This document shows positions 45,302 through 57,240 of a stretch of DNA of 64,000 nt, piece by piece (position 1 is the first letter of the stretch; each line of letters starts with the position of its first letter). The translations under genes were made by a program, and so were the position numbers. Origin of the DNA: Lindgomyces ingoldianus (taxonomy: Eukaryota > Ascomycota > Dothideomycetes > Pleosporales > Lindgomycetaceae). The notes below the pieces were generated by a model that was not told the origin of the DNA, did not search any database, and worked only from the letters and a program-made list of their open reading frames with translations. The stretch spans positions 690,665 to 754,664 of the forward strand of contig NW_022985176.1 in assembly GCF_010093535.1 (NCBI RefSeq), read 5' to 3'.

Positions 45302-48034
45302 TTAAAGCATACCAAGCCTCAGACTGACAGCTCGGCGATGAGCTTCTAATTCTTCGACCCGAGCAAGCTCCATGACTGCGGGGCCGACGTTGCGTAGGCC
45401 CTCTTTCGTGAGGTTGGAACTGGTGATGTGCTTGATATAAGAGCCTAGGTTGACGCCGGAATACTGCTTTGCATATCCGAAAGTGGCTGGATGATCCATC
45501 AGTGTCGGATGTCTAATCATATTTTTGTGAGAACAAGGAGATGGAACTCACGTAGTGAGTGATTGACGCCAGCAGAGTAGTCGCCTACACTCTCTGGTGT
45601 CCATTGCCCAATGAAGACGCTGCCAGCGTTTTGTACCATGTCCACTACGCTTTCTGCGTCTTGTAGCTGTAGAATGAGATGCTCCGGTGCATATGCATTA
45701 CTCAATTGCATACCCTCCTCCAGAGTGTCGACGACAAGCGTGATGGAGTGTTCAATAGCTCCCCTTACAATGTCAACTCGAGGAAGAGCGTTCGCTTGAG
45801 CGTGAAGTTCGTCCTCAATAGCAGTGAGTTGAGCCGAGCTGAGCCCAACTGCGATGAGGATCACTTGGGAGTCAACTCCATGCTCAGCTTGACTGAGTAG
45901 ATCGGAAGCCACGAATACCGGATTAGCGGAGGCATCAGCAACCACTAAAACTTCACTTGGACCAGCAGGCATATCGATGCTCACGCCGGCGTTAGTATCG
46001 TTAGACACAATCATCTTCGCCGCAGTGACGAACTGATTGCCTGGTCCTAGAATCTTATCCACTTTAGAGACACTCTCAGTCCCGTAAGCTAGTGCTGCAA
46101 CGGCCTGCGCTCCTCCTGCAAGGACAATGGCCTCGGCGCCGACTTTATGAGCCGCATATACGATCTCCGGGGTCACTGAACCATCCGCGCGGGGTGGCGA
46201 CGCAATCACAATCTTTTTGCAGCCAGCAACCATGGCCGGTACTCCAAGCATGAGCGCGGTCGAAGGGAGAACAGCTGTACCTCCCGGTACATAGAGACCA
46301 ACGCGCTCGATAGGCCGAGAGAAGCGGGAACATATCACTCCGGGCATGGTTTCAACGACGAGCGGCTTGTCCTGCTGGGCCGCGTGAAACTTGCGAATGT
46401 TCTCGAAGGAAACGTCGATGGCGTCAATTGTCTCGGGAGCGAGCTGCATCATTGACTCTGGGAAAGGAGCCTTCAGGACGGGTGACGTCAGCGAAACTGC
46501 CTTATCAAACTTTTTTGTAAGTTCCAGGAGCGCGGCATCCCCTCGAGTTTTGATTGCTTCGATGATTGGATTGCATATGGCAATGATTTTCTCACTGGAC
46601 CGCTGTGAAGGGCGCTTCAGCGCGGCTTGTACGGTCTCGGGAGTTTCCTTTGAAGTGATATATCTCTTCATTGCGATCCGGCTATTTTCAAGACCAGCGG
46701 GATCCTCTGTACTCTTTGGTATTGGGGCTGCTTCTTTGACAGGTCCCTTCGTGCCCGCTCCATTCGTTACACCGGTAACTGGTCTTGGTTGTGCAACGAA
46801 GGCGGGCTTGGCGTCGCCCTTCCTCCTCTTTACCTTGATACTCTTCGCATCAAGATTTCGTTCGACATCCTCCAACGACACGCCTTCAGATATGCACTTT
46901 GTTAAGGCAAAGTATAGAAGGTCGGCGGCCTCAAATGCAATTTCCTGTTTCGACTTAGCATCGCACAATTCTGTAGCCTCTTCGAGAATTTTAGCTCGAA
47001 GCAGCTCCGGATCGTTGAAGAGCCGCGCCGTGTATGATCCCTCTGGCGCGGAAGCTTTGCGACTCTGAAGGGTTTGCTGAAGACGTGAGAGGCCGGAGTA
47101 CTGCCCAAAACAGGTTGGAGTACCTAGATGACAGAAGCCTGGATACTGTTAGCGGATGCAGGATCTATGGAATGCATCCATACTGACCTCTGCCCTTTTG
47201 CCGCACCACGAATCGCAGACAATCGTTGTCGCAATCAAGAGAAATTGATACAAGCTCTTGGATGTCTCCACTGCTGTCGCCCTTATACCACAGACCTCTT
47301 TTACGGCTCTGGTATACGCCCCTTCCGGTCCTCAAACTCTCCGCTACACTCTCTTCACTACTGTAGACTAGCCCAAGAGCTACACCCCGCTCGTCCGTCA
47401 CAATGGTGGACAGTAGTCCATCAGGTCTATCGCTTTTGGCGTTTGCTATGATCAACTTCGCAACACTCATCAAACCCGGCTCCTTCTTTGCGTCGACCGT
47501 GAGAGATTCAGCAGGGAGGATCGGGATTCCTGATAGCTTAGATACGCGCAGGACACCATCCGTATCTGGAGACGCGAACGAGACAAATATGTCAGGCCTG
47601 TCCGTCCCGTACTCCTTCAGCCACGCCTCGACGAGCTCGATGTCCTGGACTTGGTGAGAGTATACATCTACGTCTGTGTCTGCGATGCAATCTATGACTT
47701 CTTGTTTACTGTTTCCAGGCAATGCCAGCACAAGTCTATCGTGCTCGATATTCAGCCCAATGAGTTCGTCGAGCTGCTTGCGGGTCACAAAGACCTTTGC
47801 AGCACCAGCGTCAATGAGCGAGATGACCTGGTCCAAGGAGGCGAGGGAGGCAACACCGAGATAGGTCGAGTAGCGGCCAACAGACTGCTGCAGGTAGAGG
47901 AGAGCATCGTCGATTGTGTCCGGGGTGACATGGACGAAGACGTTGCCAACGAAGGACAATGCCTGCACATCAAGGCCCTGTGAAGGCTTTGCGTAGTTTG
48001 CTAGATCAATTGAAACAAGCAGGGCGGGAGCCAT
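45302..48034 (-). CDS. HIS4: Histidine biosynthesis trifunctional protein (HIS4)
   Basis: Exons 48034-47188, 47123-45552 and 45486-45302 give 867 aa; introns are 64 and 65 nt. After an N-terminal region of ~190 residues comes phosphoribosyl-AMP cyclohydrolase (LLSTIVTDERGVALGLVYSS, RGLWYKGDSSGD, a Cys in TPTCFG). Phosphoribosyl-ATP pyrophosphohydrolase follows (EEATELCDAKSKQEIAFEAADLLY), then a Lys/Pro linker and histidinol dehydrogenase (GLYVPGGTAVLPSTALMLG, AGPSEVLVVAD, SQAEHGVDSQ, SAGVNHSLPT). It catalyses steps 2, 3, 9 and 10 of histidine synthesis, as in yeast HIS4 and Neurospora his-3. Confidence 0.95.
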
Positions 48035-48594
48035 TGTGGGTAGGTTTCTCGCAGCTTCAGAGCTGGACAGGGAGTGGCAAAGGGGTTGTGTTGGAAGAGC
48101 GGCAAAGTCATAGAGGCTAGATTGATTTCCTTAAAAAGTGAGCTGCGTGGTAACACAGAGGTGGGGCAAAGAGTTTGTCCCGCCCGCTATCGGCGACACG
48201 TGATTTCGTAGGCTAGCGCGAGGCACGACCGGCTGTGAGGCGTCGCGTCTTGACGTCCAATTGGGACATTGTGCAATGCTCCATCTTGGCCCGCTTGGGT
48301 TTACCACGATATTAATATTCACATCATAGCAAGGGAATTTAGAGCTACTCGCCAGAGTATAGACTTCTTGCAATCTCATATGCAGGGTCGTCTGTTCATT
48401 TTTGAGCCAGGCATAGCCCCTTCCACGGCCCGCGGTGGCTGCACTTATTTTTCTCAAAATAATTCATGCAAGGGCCATCAAACTCCCACACTTTAGCAAA
48501 GCTCTACAGCTTAGCTCCAGCCACTACATCGATATCCTTTATTCCGTCAGTTTGCCTTTCTCCACTCCGCAGAACAATGATACAGACTAAGAAC
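48035..48594. other. HIS4 promoter region
   Basis: Between HIS4 and the 3' end of the epoxide hydrolase, both minus strand. I saw no obvious TGACTC-type general-control site. Confidence 0.45.
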
Positions 48595-49851
48595 CTATAC
48601 CTTCCAAGCCACCTTGACAAACTCCTCCACATCCTGCAAGATCTCCTTTGGTCTCTCCAGCGCAGCAAAATGTCCACCCTTCTCGTGCTGCTTATAAAAC
48701 ACGAGGTTCCCTTCCTTCTCGACGGCGCTCTTGATGCCGGGCATGAGTTCATGTGGGAAGAAAGAGAATCCGAAGGGTTTGGTGAGATAGGAGAATTCGG
48801 GCCGGCTCGTGGAGAAGAGCTCGCGGTAGGGGTAGATGGACCGCGGGAAGCCTTGCGTGAACCAGTAGAGTGAGACGTTAGTTAATATGGTGTCGAGGCT
48901 GGGGTCGGAATCGGACCATTCGAGCAGTTTCTCGCCAATCCTGCCGGTGGATTTTGTTAGTCTTAAGGCGTTTTGTGGGAGGTGAGCACTGACCATGCCA
49001 TGAGCGCAAGCGGGCTAGAGGACAGAGCAAAGCCGATAGTGTTTGGGCGTGTGGCGTGCTCTTGTGCGTATGCGGTTCCACGTTGTCTCCACTTTGCTGC
49101 TCGCTCGGTTGCTCCCCTTTCTAGTGGAGACATGGAATCGTTTGGTTCTGGCGGCTGCTTCATGCTCATCATGTTCACTAATGGCTTAACTTTTCGAATG
49201 AAGGCAGAGAGTCTTAGACTTACAATGAACCCCAACACACGAGTCATACTCCTGCGCCAACACCCTCCCTAAGAAACTACCAACATCGCCTCCCTGGGCA
49301 ATGTACTTGCTGAATCCCAAATTCTGCATCACTTGGTTAATGACTCGAGCGCTATCTTGCATTCTCCAATCACTATGTGGCGGCCCGCCCGAACTAAGAG
49401 TGTATCCAGGTAGTGACGGAACGACAATGTGATATGGAAGGTTATCAGCCGAGTACTTCTCACGAATGAGATCACACATGGGAAGGAATTCGATAAAGCT
49501 TCCTGGCCAGCCATGCATGAAGACAATTGGAACCGCATCCTTCTTCTTCGAAAATATTCCTACAAAGTGAACTGTGATATCCCCGCCCACACCATCCTTG
49601 ATGGACATGGTATAGTTCGGAAAGGAATTGATGTGTTTCTCTTGAGCACGCCAATCGTACTGGTTCAGCCAGTAGTTTTTGGTCTCGGTGACCCATTTAT
49701 GCGTGACGCCATAGCGGCGGTCTTCTTGTTGAGATTCCCAGGTCACGGGCCCGATTTTGGAGAGTTGGAGGAGCTGCTTGAATTCCGAGTAGTCTTTGTC
49801 CGAGATGGCGAGGGTGAATGGCTTAGCGGAATTGGGCGGCGAGTACGACAT
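48595..49851 (-). CDS. Epoxide hydrolase, microsomal (EHN) type
   Basis: Exons 49851-49224, 49177-48994 and 48940-48595 give 385 aa; introns are 46 and 53 nt (CTAAC branch in the second). The N-terminal EHN domain (residues ~1-110) includes YWLNQYDWRAQEKHINSFPNY. The alpha/beta-hydrolase core has the oxyanion motif HGWPGS, SLPGYTLS, the nucleophile Asp in GGDVGS, and the base His in EKGGHFAALE near the end. Such enzymes open epoxides to diols. A membrane anchor as in animal mEH is not seen, so it is probably cytosolic. Substrate unknown. Confidence 0.9.
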
Positions 49852-50887
49852 TGCAAATCCTGGAAGATTTGGATGCTTGAGGAAGTGTTGGAGAGCTCAA
49901 GGCGAAAAGAAGGTGAAGTCGCTTGTTTATTATTTCTATATTATGCGGGGACTCACTGGATGTCGTCAGCAGAATTTCTAGTGATGTGGGGTAATACGGT
50001 ACAGCAGGTGTCCCCCGTCTCTGAGCTTGTTTTCCAGACTTCGTGATTAGGTATTATTGTGGGTTAGGTGAGAATTGTACGCTTGGAAGAGAAATAGAGA
50101 TGAGTATTGTCGGTCGAGTCATTCAATGATTGGTGAGTTGATTGCGAGCTCGGCCGAGGTGCTCCTCATTCAGAGCCTGCATGCTCGCGCTTAGACATAT
50201 CCAGTGTGAGACTAAGGCCCTCTATCTGTGACCCGTATGGCCTTGGATGTTACTACTGGTTAACTGGCAAGATTGGCGGTGAGCTTGTTGAGACGTCTCA
50301 CGAAACCCTCATAGGGGTTTAGAAGTTTTAAGCAATTTTGCTAGAATTAGTAACAATGCAATAGAGTTTCTAAACTACAAAAATATTTCTGGCTAGAGTT
50401 AGAGGGAGTATTGAGATCACACACCTTTCTACTCTAAATTAAATACTGGCTTGCTCAAATAGCGTTGCACGACCATCTGTCAGATTGTCGGATCCACGGA
50501 GCTCCAAACTATTTCCTGCATTCCCTCGGCGCGCAAGATAGTTCTAGAAATATCATTCTTAATATACGGGGGTTGGTTTACGTTTGTATTATTGTGCTTA
50601 CGGGTCAAACAAATTTACCCGTTTGTGCTTAAGCTCCAGTATATAGACGAAATATTTCCACCTTCGTCTACCTGTCGCACAACAGTTCCAGCGAGCTGCT
50701 TCCTTTACACCGAGCGATGATTTGATCACATTCCCGTATGCACCTGGCAAACCCATCGTTAATCCATGAAAGACCGAGCCAAACGCCACTGCGAAGCTAT
50801 CCAGCCCAGGGAAAGCCATTCCCTACTCCCATATCCGAGTACCAACACCAAATAGACTCCAAAAGGGACAAAGGCGACCCGCCCCGC
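49852..50887. other. Intergenic 1 kb
   Basis: Promoter of the epoxide hydrolase and 3' flank of NGG1/ADA3; AT-rich near 50.3-50.6 kb. A 73-codon minus frame (50598-50819) has no recognisable features. Confidence 0.5.
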
Positions 50888-52990
50888 TTACTCTTCCCCT
50901 TCATTCCACATCTCGACTTCCCTCTCCTCTAGCATCTTCATCTTCTCCACGGGGAATATCGTCTCGGTGGGTAGACCCGTCTTTCCATAATTAACGACCG
51001 GCCCAATCGTATTATTCCACTGGCTCTTTCGGTCCATGAGGGTCCGGATAGGCTCTCCCACGCCGGGTCTGCTGATTCCCGCGTTAGGTACTGGATGTGA
51101 GCCACCTCCTGCTCCACCAGGTCGCTTGGTCTGCTTTTTACCTTTGCCAAGGTTACGATTGCGTTTTAGGTACGCGGCATTAAGTTGATTGTCAAGGTCG
51201 TCAGCAATGGTATTGTATTCTTGCTGCGCCATGCGCTCTTCTGTCAATTCGAGTAACCGCTGCTTCCGGGCTCCGTTGATGATACTTTGTTTCCGCAACT
51301 CTGCTTGGAGGAATCGTAAGCGTGCGGCGACCTCGTCATCAAAGTGCGATTCGTAGCTCGCTTCGTCACCCTCTGCGATGAGGCCGAAGTGCCGTAGTTC
51401 GAGGAGGATGCGGTCATCTAGGGAGGCATAGTCGGTTTTGCCAACTACGGGAGGCGCTTTCCAACCCACTTGCTGAAATTCTAAGAGTTGGGAGGCAGCG
51501 GGTAGGGAGTGGCTGTTGGAGTCTGCTCCGGGGACGGTGGGACCTTCGTCAATGTCCATTGCGTCTCCGTTAACGCCATTTGTTTCGTTAGCAGCGCTCG
51601 GGTTACCTCGGCCTTCGGGACGTAGTGTGCTTAGCAAACGGGAGACTAGTGGGCCAGCGGAAATCTCATCGGTCTCTGCGAGCTCCTCTGTCATGTTCTC
51701 AAAGGTGCCGCGGGGTTCGTTGGGCGGAAGACGGACGTCGTTACCGTCGAGATTCATGGCGCCGTCTTCGTCTGCCCATATATCCTTGTAATGCCTCAGA
51801 CCGCGTCGAGGGAGAACAAATGGGCCTATCCGATCGCCACGTTCCCTAAGGAAGGCAACATCTTCTTCGGTCAAGGGACGGATATATGGTTCCACGTAAT
51901 TGGCAAATACAGTAGCGTTGACTTGAGATGCGGGCTTCGCGTTGGAGAAGTCCTTATCTGGCGGGGTCCCAGGGGTGAGGTCGTGCAAGTCAGAGGGAGG
52001 GTATTCGGCAACGCAATAAATTTCTTTGATCTCCTCTTCCGTCATGCCAGGTGTGACATCGCGGATATGGTAGATTGTAGGGTCGTCAAACTTAGATGGG
52101 TCAGGGCCGAATGTCTGGAACTGCGGTATTGCTGGGGCCGGGGGGGGCTGGTGAGAAGCCTCAGAGATACTCGGAGAAGGCGCATCGGCAGGACCAGTCC
52201 CGGTGGCCGAAGGCGGTGCCTGAGAAATGGGAGAGGAGATAGTCGATGAATTGTCTGCAGGCACCGTTAGAAAAGGCTGCTTTCTGACCATGGCCGATTG
52301 TCCGAGGGAGCAAAGGGTCATGCAATAGTGCTGGGGGGGGTGGAGGAGGGGTACAGGGACGAGAGGGGGGATTGACGACGATGGACCTTTGGAGGGGAGG
52401 GGGTGAAAGGTAGAGTGAATGCTAGTAGAGTGAATGCTAGCAGCGGGCGGTGAATATGCCGGGGGCTCACCTTTGTGGACATCGATGCCGTCCTGTCTGG
52501 CGACGCCATGTGCGCCTACCGCAAGCGGACGATGGTCGTCGGGCTCCCTCTTCTTGCTGATTTTCTTCAGCTTGTGCTTGCGCTCTTCGGCTTCCTTATC
52601 GGCCGCTCTTTCCCGCTCCCTCTCACGGTCATGGGCAGTCCGCTGGCTCCTGCTCTTTTGAAGCTCCCGCAAAACTCGATCCGAGACTTCGCCGCGGATG
52701 CGGACGTGTTCCAGCACTCGCTTCTGGATGGTCTCGCGCATGCCGTTCAGGCTGGCCACAGACGGGATCTGGGACACGCTCCCGCCGCGATCAAGCAGCT
52801 CCTCGAGAGAGACATGGCAGTCCTTTGACAGGGCGACTATGCTGGTGCGGAAGTACGACGTGGACGACGACGCAGGCTCGACCGAGGCGCGGACATTGCT
52901 GGGCGGCAGGGGAGTGGTGTTGCGGCTCCGGGGAGCCACAGACGGCCGCGAGGGGTTTTTTGATTTCCCTTTGCTGCTAAGGGAGGGCAT
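50888..52990 (-). CDS. NGG1: SAGA/ADA coactivator subunit NGG1/ADA3
   Basis: Exons 52990-52471 and 52254-50888 give 628 aa. The ATG at 52990 (MPSLSSKGKSKN) is preferred to the longer open frame starting at 53209, whose extra 73 residues look non-coding. The intron (216 nt, GTGAGC, CTAAC branch, CTGCAG) is in frame and stop-free, but its translation is low-complexity and its signals are good. Conserved blocks: RPLAVGAHGVARQDG near the end of exon 1, PFVLPRRGLRHYKDIWADED, and the C-terminal Ada3 domain (YASLDDRILLELRHFGLI, EYNTIADDLDNQLNAAY). Ada3 links Ada2-Gcn5 in the histone acetyltransferase module. Confidence 0.88.
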   Translation of the reverse strand: MPSLSSKGKSKNPSRPSVAPRSRNTTPLPPSNVRASVEPASSSTSYFRTSIVALSKDCHVSLEELLDRGGSVSQIPSVASLNGMRETIQKRVLEHVRIRGEVSDRVLRELQKSRSQRTAHDRERERERAADKEAEERKHKLKKISKKREPDDHRPLAVGAHGVARQDGIDVHKGEPPAYSPPAASIHSTSIHSTFHPLPSKGPSSSIPPLVPVPLLHPPQHYCMTLCSLGQSAMVRKQPFLTVPADNSSTISSPISQAPPSATGTGPADAPSPSISEASHQPPPAPAIPQFQTFGPDPSKFDDPTIYHIRDVTPGMTEEEIKEIYCVAEYPPSDLHDLTPGTPPDKDFSNAKPASQVNATVFANYVEPYIRPLTEEDVAFLRERGDRIGPFVLPRRGLRHYKDIWADEDGAMNLDGNDVRLPPNEPRGTFENMTEELAETDEISAGPLVSRLLSTLRPEGRGNPSAANETNGVNGDAMDIDEGPTVPGADSNSHSLPAASQLLEFQQVGWKAPPVVGKTDYASLDDRILLELRHFGLIAEGDEASYESHFDDEVAARLRFLQAELRKQSIINGARKQRLLELTEERMAQQEYNTIADDLDNQLNAAYLKRNRNLGKGKKQTKRPGGAGGGSHPVPNAGISRPGVGEPIRTLMDRKSQWNNTIGPVVNYGKTGLPTETIFPVEKMKMLEEREVEMWNEGEE
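52410..52439 (-). repeat. Two perfect 15-bp tandem copies inside the NGG1 intron
   Basis: GTAGAGTGAATGCTA occurs twice in direct succession (52410-52424 and 52425-52439), within the 216-nt intron near its donor. A change of one copy would keep the frame. Confidence 0.8.
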
Positions 52991-53571
52991 GGTGGTGAGG
53001 GCCGTCTCGTGACAGCGTGGGGCGCGAAAGAAAGTGAAGTGTGTTGGGGGGGGTGTTAAGCTGGTCTTTGACCCGGTGGCCAACGCGATGGCGCTTGGCG
53101 CTGGCAATGGCGCCGAGGCTGCCAGCCCTGCAAGTCCTCCTTCCCGCACGCTGACTGCCCGAAAGGCGACACTCCCAGCTGCGATACATGGCAACTCCCT
53201 AGCAAGCATCAGGATAGTCCTGGAGCTTCATGGTGAAACTACATGTCCCTCACCATATTGACACTCTCCAATCCAGTTGGGACGCGTTGTGTGGCATGCA
53301 CGAACAGTTCCACCCAGAAACAAGCATTGCTAAGCTTTCCCCCCGGGCCTGGGCGCACGTCCGGCTTTGGCATGCCCAGGTGCCCGGCCCCTCAATACCA
53401 GCCTCTCGCCATCCATTTCCATCGTCGCTCTCAACTCATCCTTCACTCTCCTGCACTTTCGTCCCAGCTGTCGCTTTCAAGTCTATCGCTCGCCTGGCTC
53501 CACCCACCCGTCCAGCATGAGCTACACTCCCTGTTCTTCCAAAGCAATCATCTGATGCCCGCGTGTTCGCC
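52991..53571. other. Bidirectional promoter region
   Basis: Between divergent NGG1 and the RING gene. A signal-peptide exon of the RING gene may lie here but could not be fixed. Confidence 0.4.
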
Positions 53572-55483
53572 ATGAGTACGTCACCTCCGAGCCAACCGCG
53601 CGCACCCTTTGATAGACACAGACACAACTGACGCATCCCTCTCACAGCCGCCCAGAGTGTTGGCATCTTCACCATCGAGTTCCCGGATCCGTACACCCTT
53701 TCGTATTACAATGATAAATTCGTGACACTCGGGGTGCGCCATGCTCCGCCATGATTGAATTGCACTTTGAACTGCCAACAGCACTGGCAGGCTAACCTCG
53801 CTTAGACCAACATCTCCTTCCAGTACCCCATTACTAGCAACATCCAAACCCTCTCCTCAAAAGCGGTCCAAAGTGGGAACGACCCATATGGCATCCTCTA
53901 CCTGCCCGATCTACAATCAGATGGCTGCAAGCAGTCGGAGGAGAATCTGGTGCCCAAGAATGCAACCCGGCTAAGGAACCTGCCTCAAGGGACCGACTAC
54001 TCTCTCGTTGCACTTGCGCCATGGTTTGCACCCAACTGTGTCCTCGAATACTTCGAGGCTGCACGAGCCGCCCCCGTCAAAGCATTTTTAGTGTACCAAC
54101 TGGACCAGGGCAATGCCATGCCTCCGTTGATGAACGATCCGAGCTGGGGCCTTGATGACGGTGGCAGATGGAAAAGCGCGAACCATTTCCCTGTGTATGC
54201 GCTTTCGTCTATCAGTGGTAGCATTGTCATGGACCAATTGAGCAAATACTCTGGGAATTTGACTGATGCACCACATGGCCACGACCTGGCATCGCTCTTC
54301 AGGCCAACTGACTACGTCCGTTTATGGGCAACAATAAATACCAGCAAGTTGAGCTAGCTAGAAGAAGGACTGTAGCTAACGGTGCTTAGATTCTGGGAAC
54401 CAGCTCCCCAGTCTTTGGGTTTTCCTCGTCATCGTGCTAGGCTTACTCATCGCCATCATTGTAACAACATCATGCTTCATGCATCTCATCCAACGAAGGC
54501 GCCGAAACGACCTTCGCCATCGCGTCATCAGCGGCGAGGTAGATCTTGAGGCCCTTGGTGTTAAGCGACTTACAGTTCCTCGACAGTATCTAGAGAAGCT
54601 ACCTTTATACGCGTACACTGCTGGACCACGAGATGCTGATTTAGAAAAGCAGCTACCCCAACAACCTGCTCCAACCCATAATCTTCCATCCCCTACCATT
54701 GAGGCCGAAACCGGCGTAAAATCCCTACCTGTAATTCGCCCCTCGTCAGCCCCAAACGCCTCAACCCTGCAAGTTGGTGCCTTACCAGCCTTTTCTCAGC
54801 CAACATGTCCCATCTGCCTCGATGATTTCGAGCCAAATGAATCACAGGTACGCGAGTTGCCATGCCGCCATATTTTCCATCCAGACTGCGTCGATACTTT
54901 CCTACTCAGTAACTCCTCGCTGTGTCCCATGTGCAAGAAGAGTGTCTTGCCGAGTGGATATTGTCCTGCCAAAATTACAAACGTCATGGTACGCCGAGAG
55001 CGAATGATACGCCGCATGCGGGCGAGGAGCTCAGCGAACAGAGACTCGAATACCGCGCAGGGGCCAGTAGCGTCTTTGGCCGCCAATCCATCTTGGAGAG
55101 GAGTGGGATCGTTAGGAAGCCGTATTGGAGGAGCAGTCATGGGTCGGAGGGTCTTTAGTGCTCCAGTCCGGACTCAACCTCGTCCGCCAGATATCGAAAT
55201 GGCTGGAGCCGGGCCGCCGTCGATAAGTAATAACAGTCCCCCGAACCATGGGCCGGAGATACTGCCGGTGGCCCGGCCATCGCCTGGCATTAGCCAAGGT
55301 GGTACTACGGAAGAGTGTTCGCAACAACCCACAACCCCTCGACAGAACCGGAGAGAATGGGCACGACAGCGAGCGCTAACTCTGCTTGGACATCAAAGTG
55401 TTCCACCTGAAGTCGAGGAAGAAGAAAATGGTGCTCCGCGATGGCGGCGGGGACTGCGGAGAGTCTTTCCTGGGTTCAGGTAG
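53572..55483 (+). CDS. Membrane RING-H2 ubiquitin ligase, PA-TM-RING type
   Basis: Best model: exons 53572-53575, 53648-53733, 53806-54347 and 54412-55483 (567 aa). A protease-associated-like luminal domain comes first (SVGIFTIEFPDPYTLSYYND, DPYGILYLPDL, LVALAPWFAP). One transmembrane helix follows (WVFLVIVLGLLIAIIV), then a cytosolic RING-H2 (CPICLDDF, CRHIFHPDC, CPMC) and a basic, disordered tail. Such proteins ubiquitinate membrane cargo in the endosome/vacuole system. The 5' end is uncertain: no signal peptide was found, and the tiny first exon may be replaced by an upstream one. The junction before the helix has an alternative (donor near 54320, acceptor at 54390). Confidence 0.75.
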
Positions 55484-55999
55484 CCTTGGATTTCAGCGTC
55501 CACCGATCCTTATCTATCTCTAACCATGGGTTATATCTATGAGCGTTACGAACCTGGGAAGGCGCACACCCTTTCGAATTGATCTTGCATTGCATAATGG
55601 GAGGTCATTTTCACGGCGTTAAGGTTAATGGAGGAAATTAATGAGGCCACACGGCGACACTTATCTGCTTTTCTCCTTCTATATGAGTGTTGTTCTTGCA
55701 GAAGGCTGATTTAAAACGCCGCCTCACCTGTTCCTTAAATACATCAACCTACCGCTTATACCCGCGCAACGAAGCCCGCCTTAAGGCATGGGTTGGCAAC
55801 CGCTTTGTGCTATATGTAAAAGGTTTGGTTGAAGTCTATACTCGCATTGCTCTAGTATTTGTTCTGTGTAGGACCCCGACTCCACCTTCAGACCCGTCGC
55901 CGTTGTATGAAATGCTAACTAATCACCTACAATACACGAGACATGCCATCCGAAGTTCCTTCAATTATCACTCTCTCCTCTCTTCCCAGCCCTCGATCG
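55484..55999. other. Intergenic between convergent genes
   Basis: 3' flanks of the RING gene and arabinitol dehydrogenase. Nothing recognised. Confidence 0.5.
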
Positions 56000-57240
56000 C
56001 TAATCCAAACTCTGAATCTGCACCTTGATAGCCCCCGTCTTAGGATCTGCCGCTGTTTTAAAGGCCTCAACTGCCTCCTCTAGTTTGTACCTATGCGTAA
56101 CCAGCTTCCTAAGGTCAATGATCCCACTTTTCACTAGCCGTATCGCTTTCGGCCAAGTGTTGCAATACCTGTATTGAAACTGAAGGTCGACTTCGCGCGT
56201 CGAGAGACGCATAAATGGGATCTTTATCTCGTTCTTCCCAACACCAATGACGAAGACCTTGCCGCCGAATTTGACAACTTGGATGGCACCGGTAATGGAG
56301 CTTTCAACGCCGGTACATTCCATGACAATCGCGGGTTCAACCCCCTCCATGAGCTTCACGATGCTGGAGGAGAAGATCTCAGGCGTGTGCGAGAACTCCA
56401 CTTTGTGCGTAAGCACACCAGGAACCAATTCCTTTGCAAACTTCAGTCTTCCTTCGTCGATATCCGTGATGACTAGAGGTGTCGCCCCCGCGGCTCGACA
56501 GCAAAGCAACGTTACAAGTCCAATTGGGCCAGCGCCACACACTACAACTGGGTCTCCTAACCTCACTCCCGCGCGATCCATACCAGCCAGCGCCACACTC
56601 AACGGCTCAAGCATCGCGCCGTCTTCAAACGTCATGTTGTCGGGCAGCTTATGGCACCAGACCGCCGGGTGGTTGACATAACGGCGAAGGAGACCCGGGA
56701 CTGGCGGTGTGGACAGAAATTCCACGGATTCACAGCCGTTGTAGCGGCCGATTAAGCAGGGTTCACAGGCGTGGCAAGGGATGTTGGGTTCGATTGCAAC
56801 GCGGTCGCCCGGTTTGAGCGTAGTGACAGATGGGTGGGTAGACAGCACCGTGCCGGCGGATTCGTGGCCGAGAATGTGAGTCGAGGTTACTATCATGGGA
56901 CCTATACAGCCCTTTTGTGGGTGTTTCCCATTAGCTTGGGTAGCTTCGCGTCTTCAACGAAACGTCTACTGTGAAGGGACTTACACTGAGGAAGAGTTGG
57001 GAGGGGAGTTAAACTGAGAGTGAACGGAAAGGAGCTTACAGCATGCCAGAAATGAATATCACTTCCACAAATGCCTGTCGATTTGATGCTCAACATGACC
57101 TCCCCTGGCTTCAACCCCTCCCCCTTAACCACCTCTTCTAGTGACGGTTTCGCATCTGCAACCCAGAGATCATGTCCAGGATTGGTGTAGACACCAATGT
57201 TTGCCTTCGTAGGCTTGACTTCTGTTACCGTTGCGCTCAT
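56000..57240 (-). CDS. L-arabinitol 4-dehydrogenase (polyol dehydrogenase)
   Basis: Exons 57240-57040 and 56911-56000 give 370 aa. The 128-nt intron (GTAAGC...CAAAAG, CTAAT branch) restores [13 protein letters not shown], typical of fungal arabinitol dehydrogenases. It is a zinc medium-chain dehydrogenase: catalytic-zinc Cys in GICGSD and His-Glu in GHESAG, four structural-zinc cysteines in [15 protein letters not shown], Rossmann motif GAGPIGLV, and an NAD-selecting Asp in ITDID. It oxidises L-arabinitol to L-xylulose. Sorbitol or xylitol dehydrogenase are close relatives, but the HAGCIGPMI region favours arabinitol. A GGCTAA, the XlnR/XYR1-type core, lies 212 bases upstream. Confidence 0.85.

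Noticed and set aside
46391..47068. 225-codon plus-strand frame
   Set aside because: Lies antisense to HIS4 coding sequence; a shadow of that frame.
49429..50046. 205-codon plus-strand frame
   Set aside because: Antisense to the first exon of the epoxide hydrolase gene; no domain.
52991..53209. 73-codon N-terminal extension of NGG1
   Set aside because: Low-complexity Ala/Pro sequence; the downstream ATG begins the family-like start, and the extension would use up the divergent promoter.
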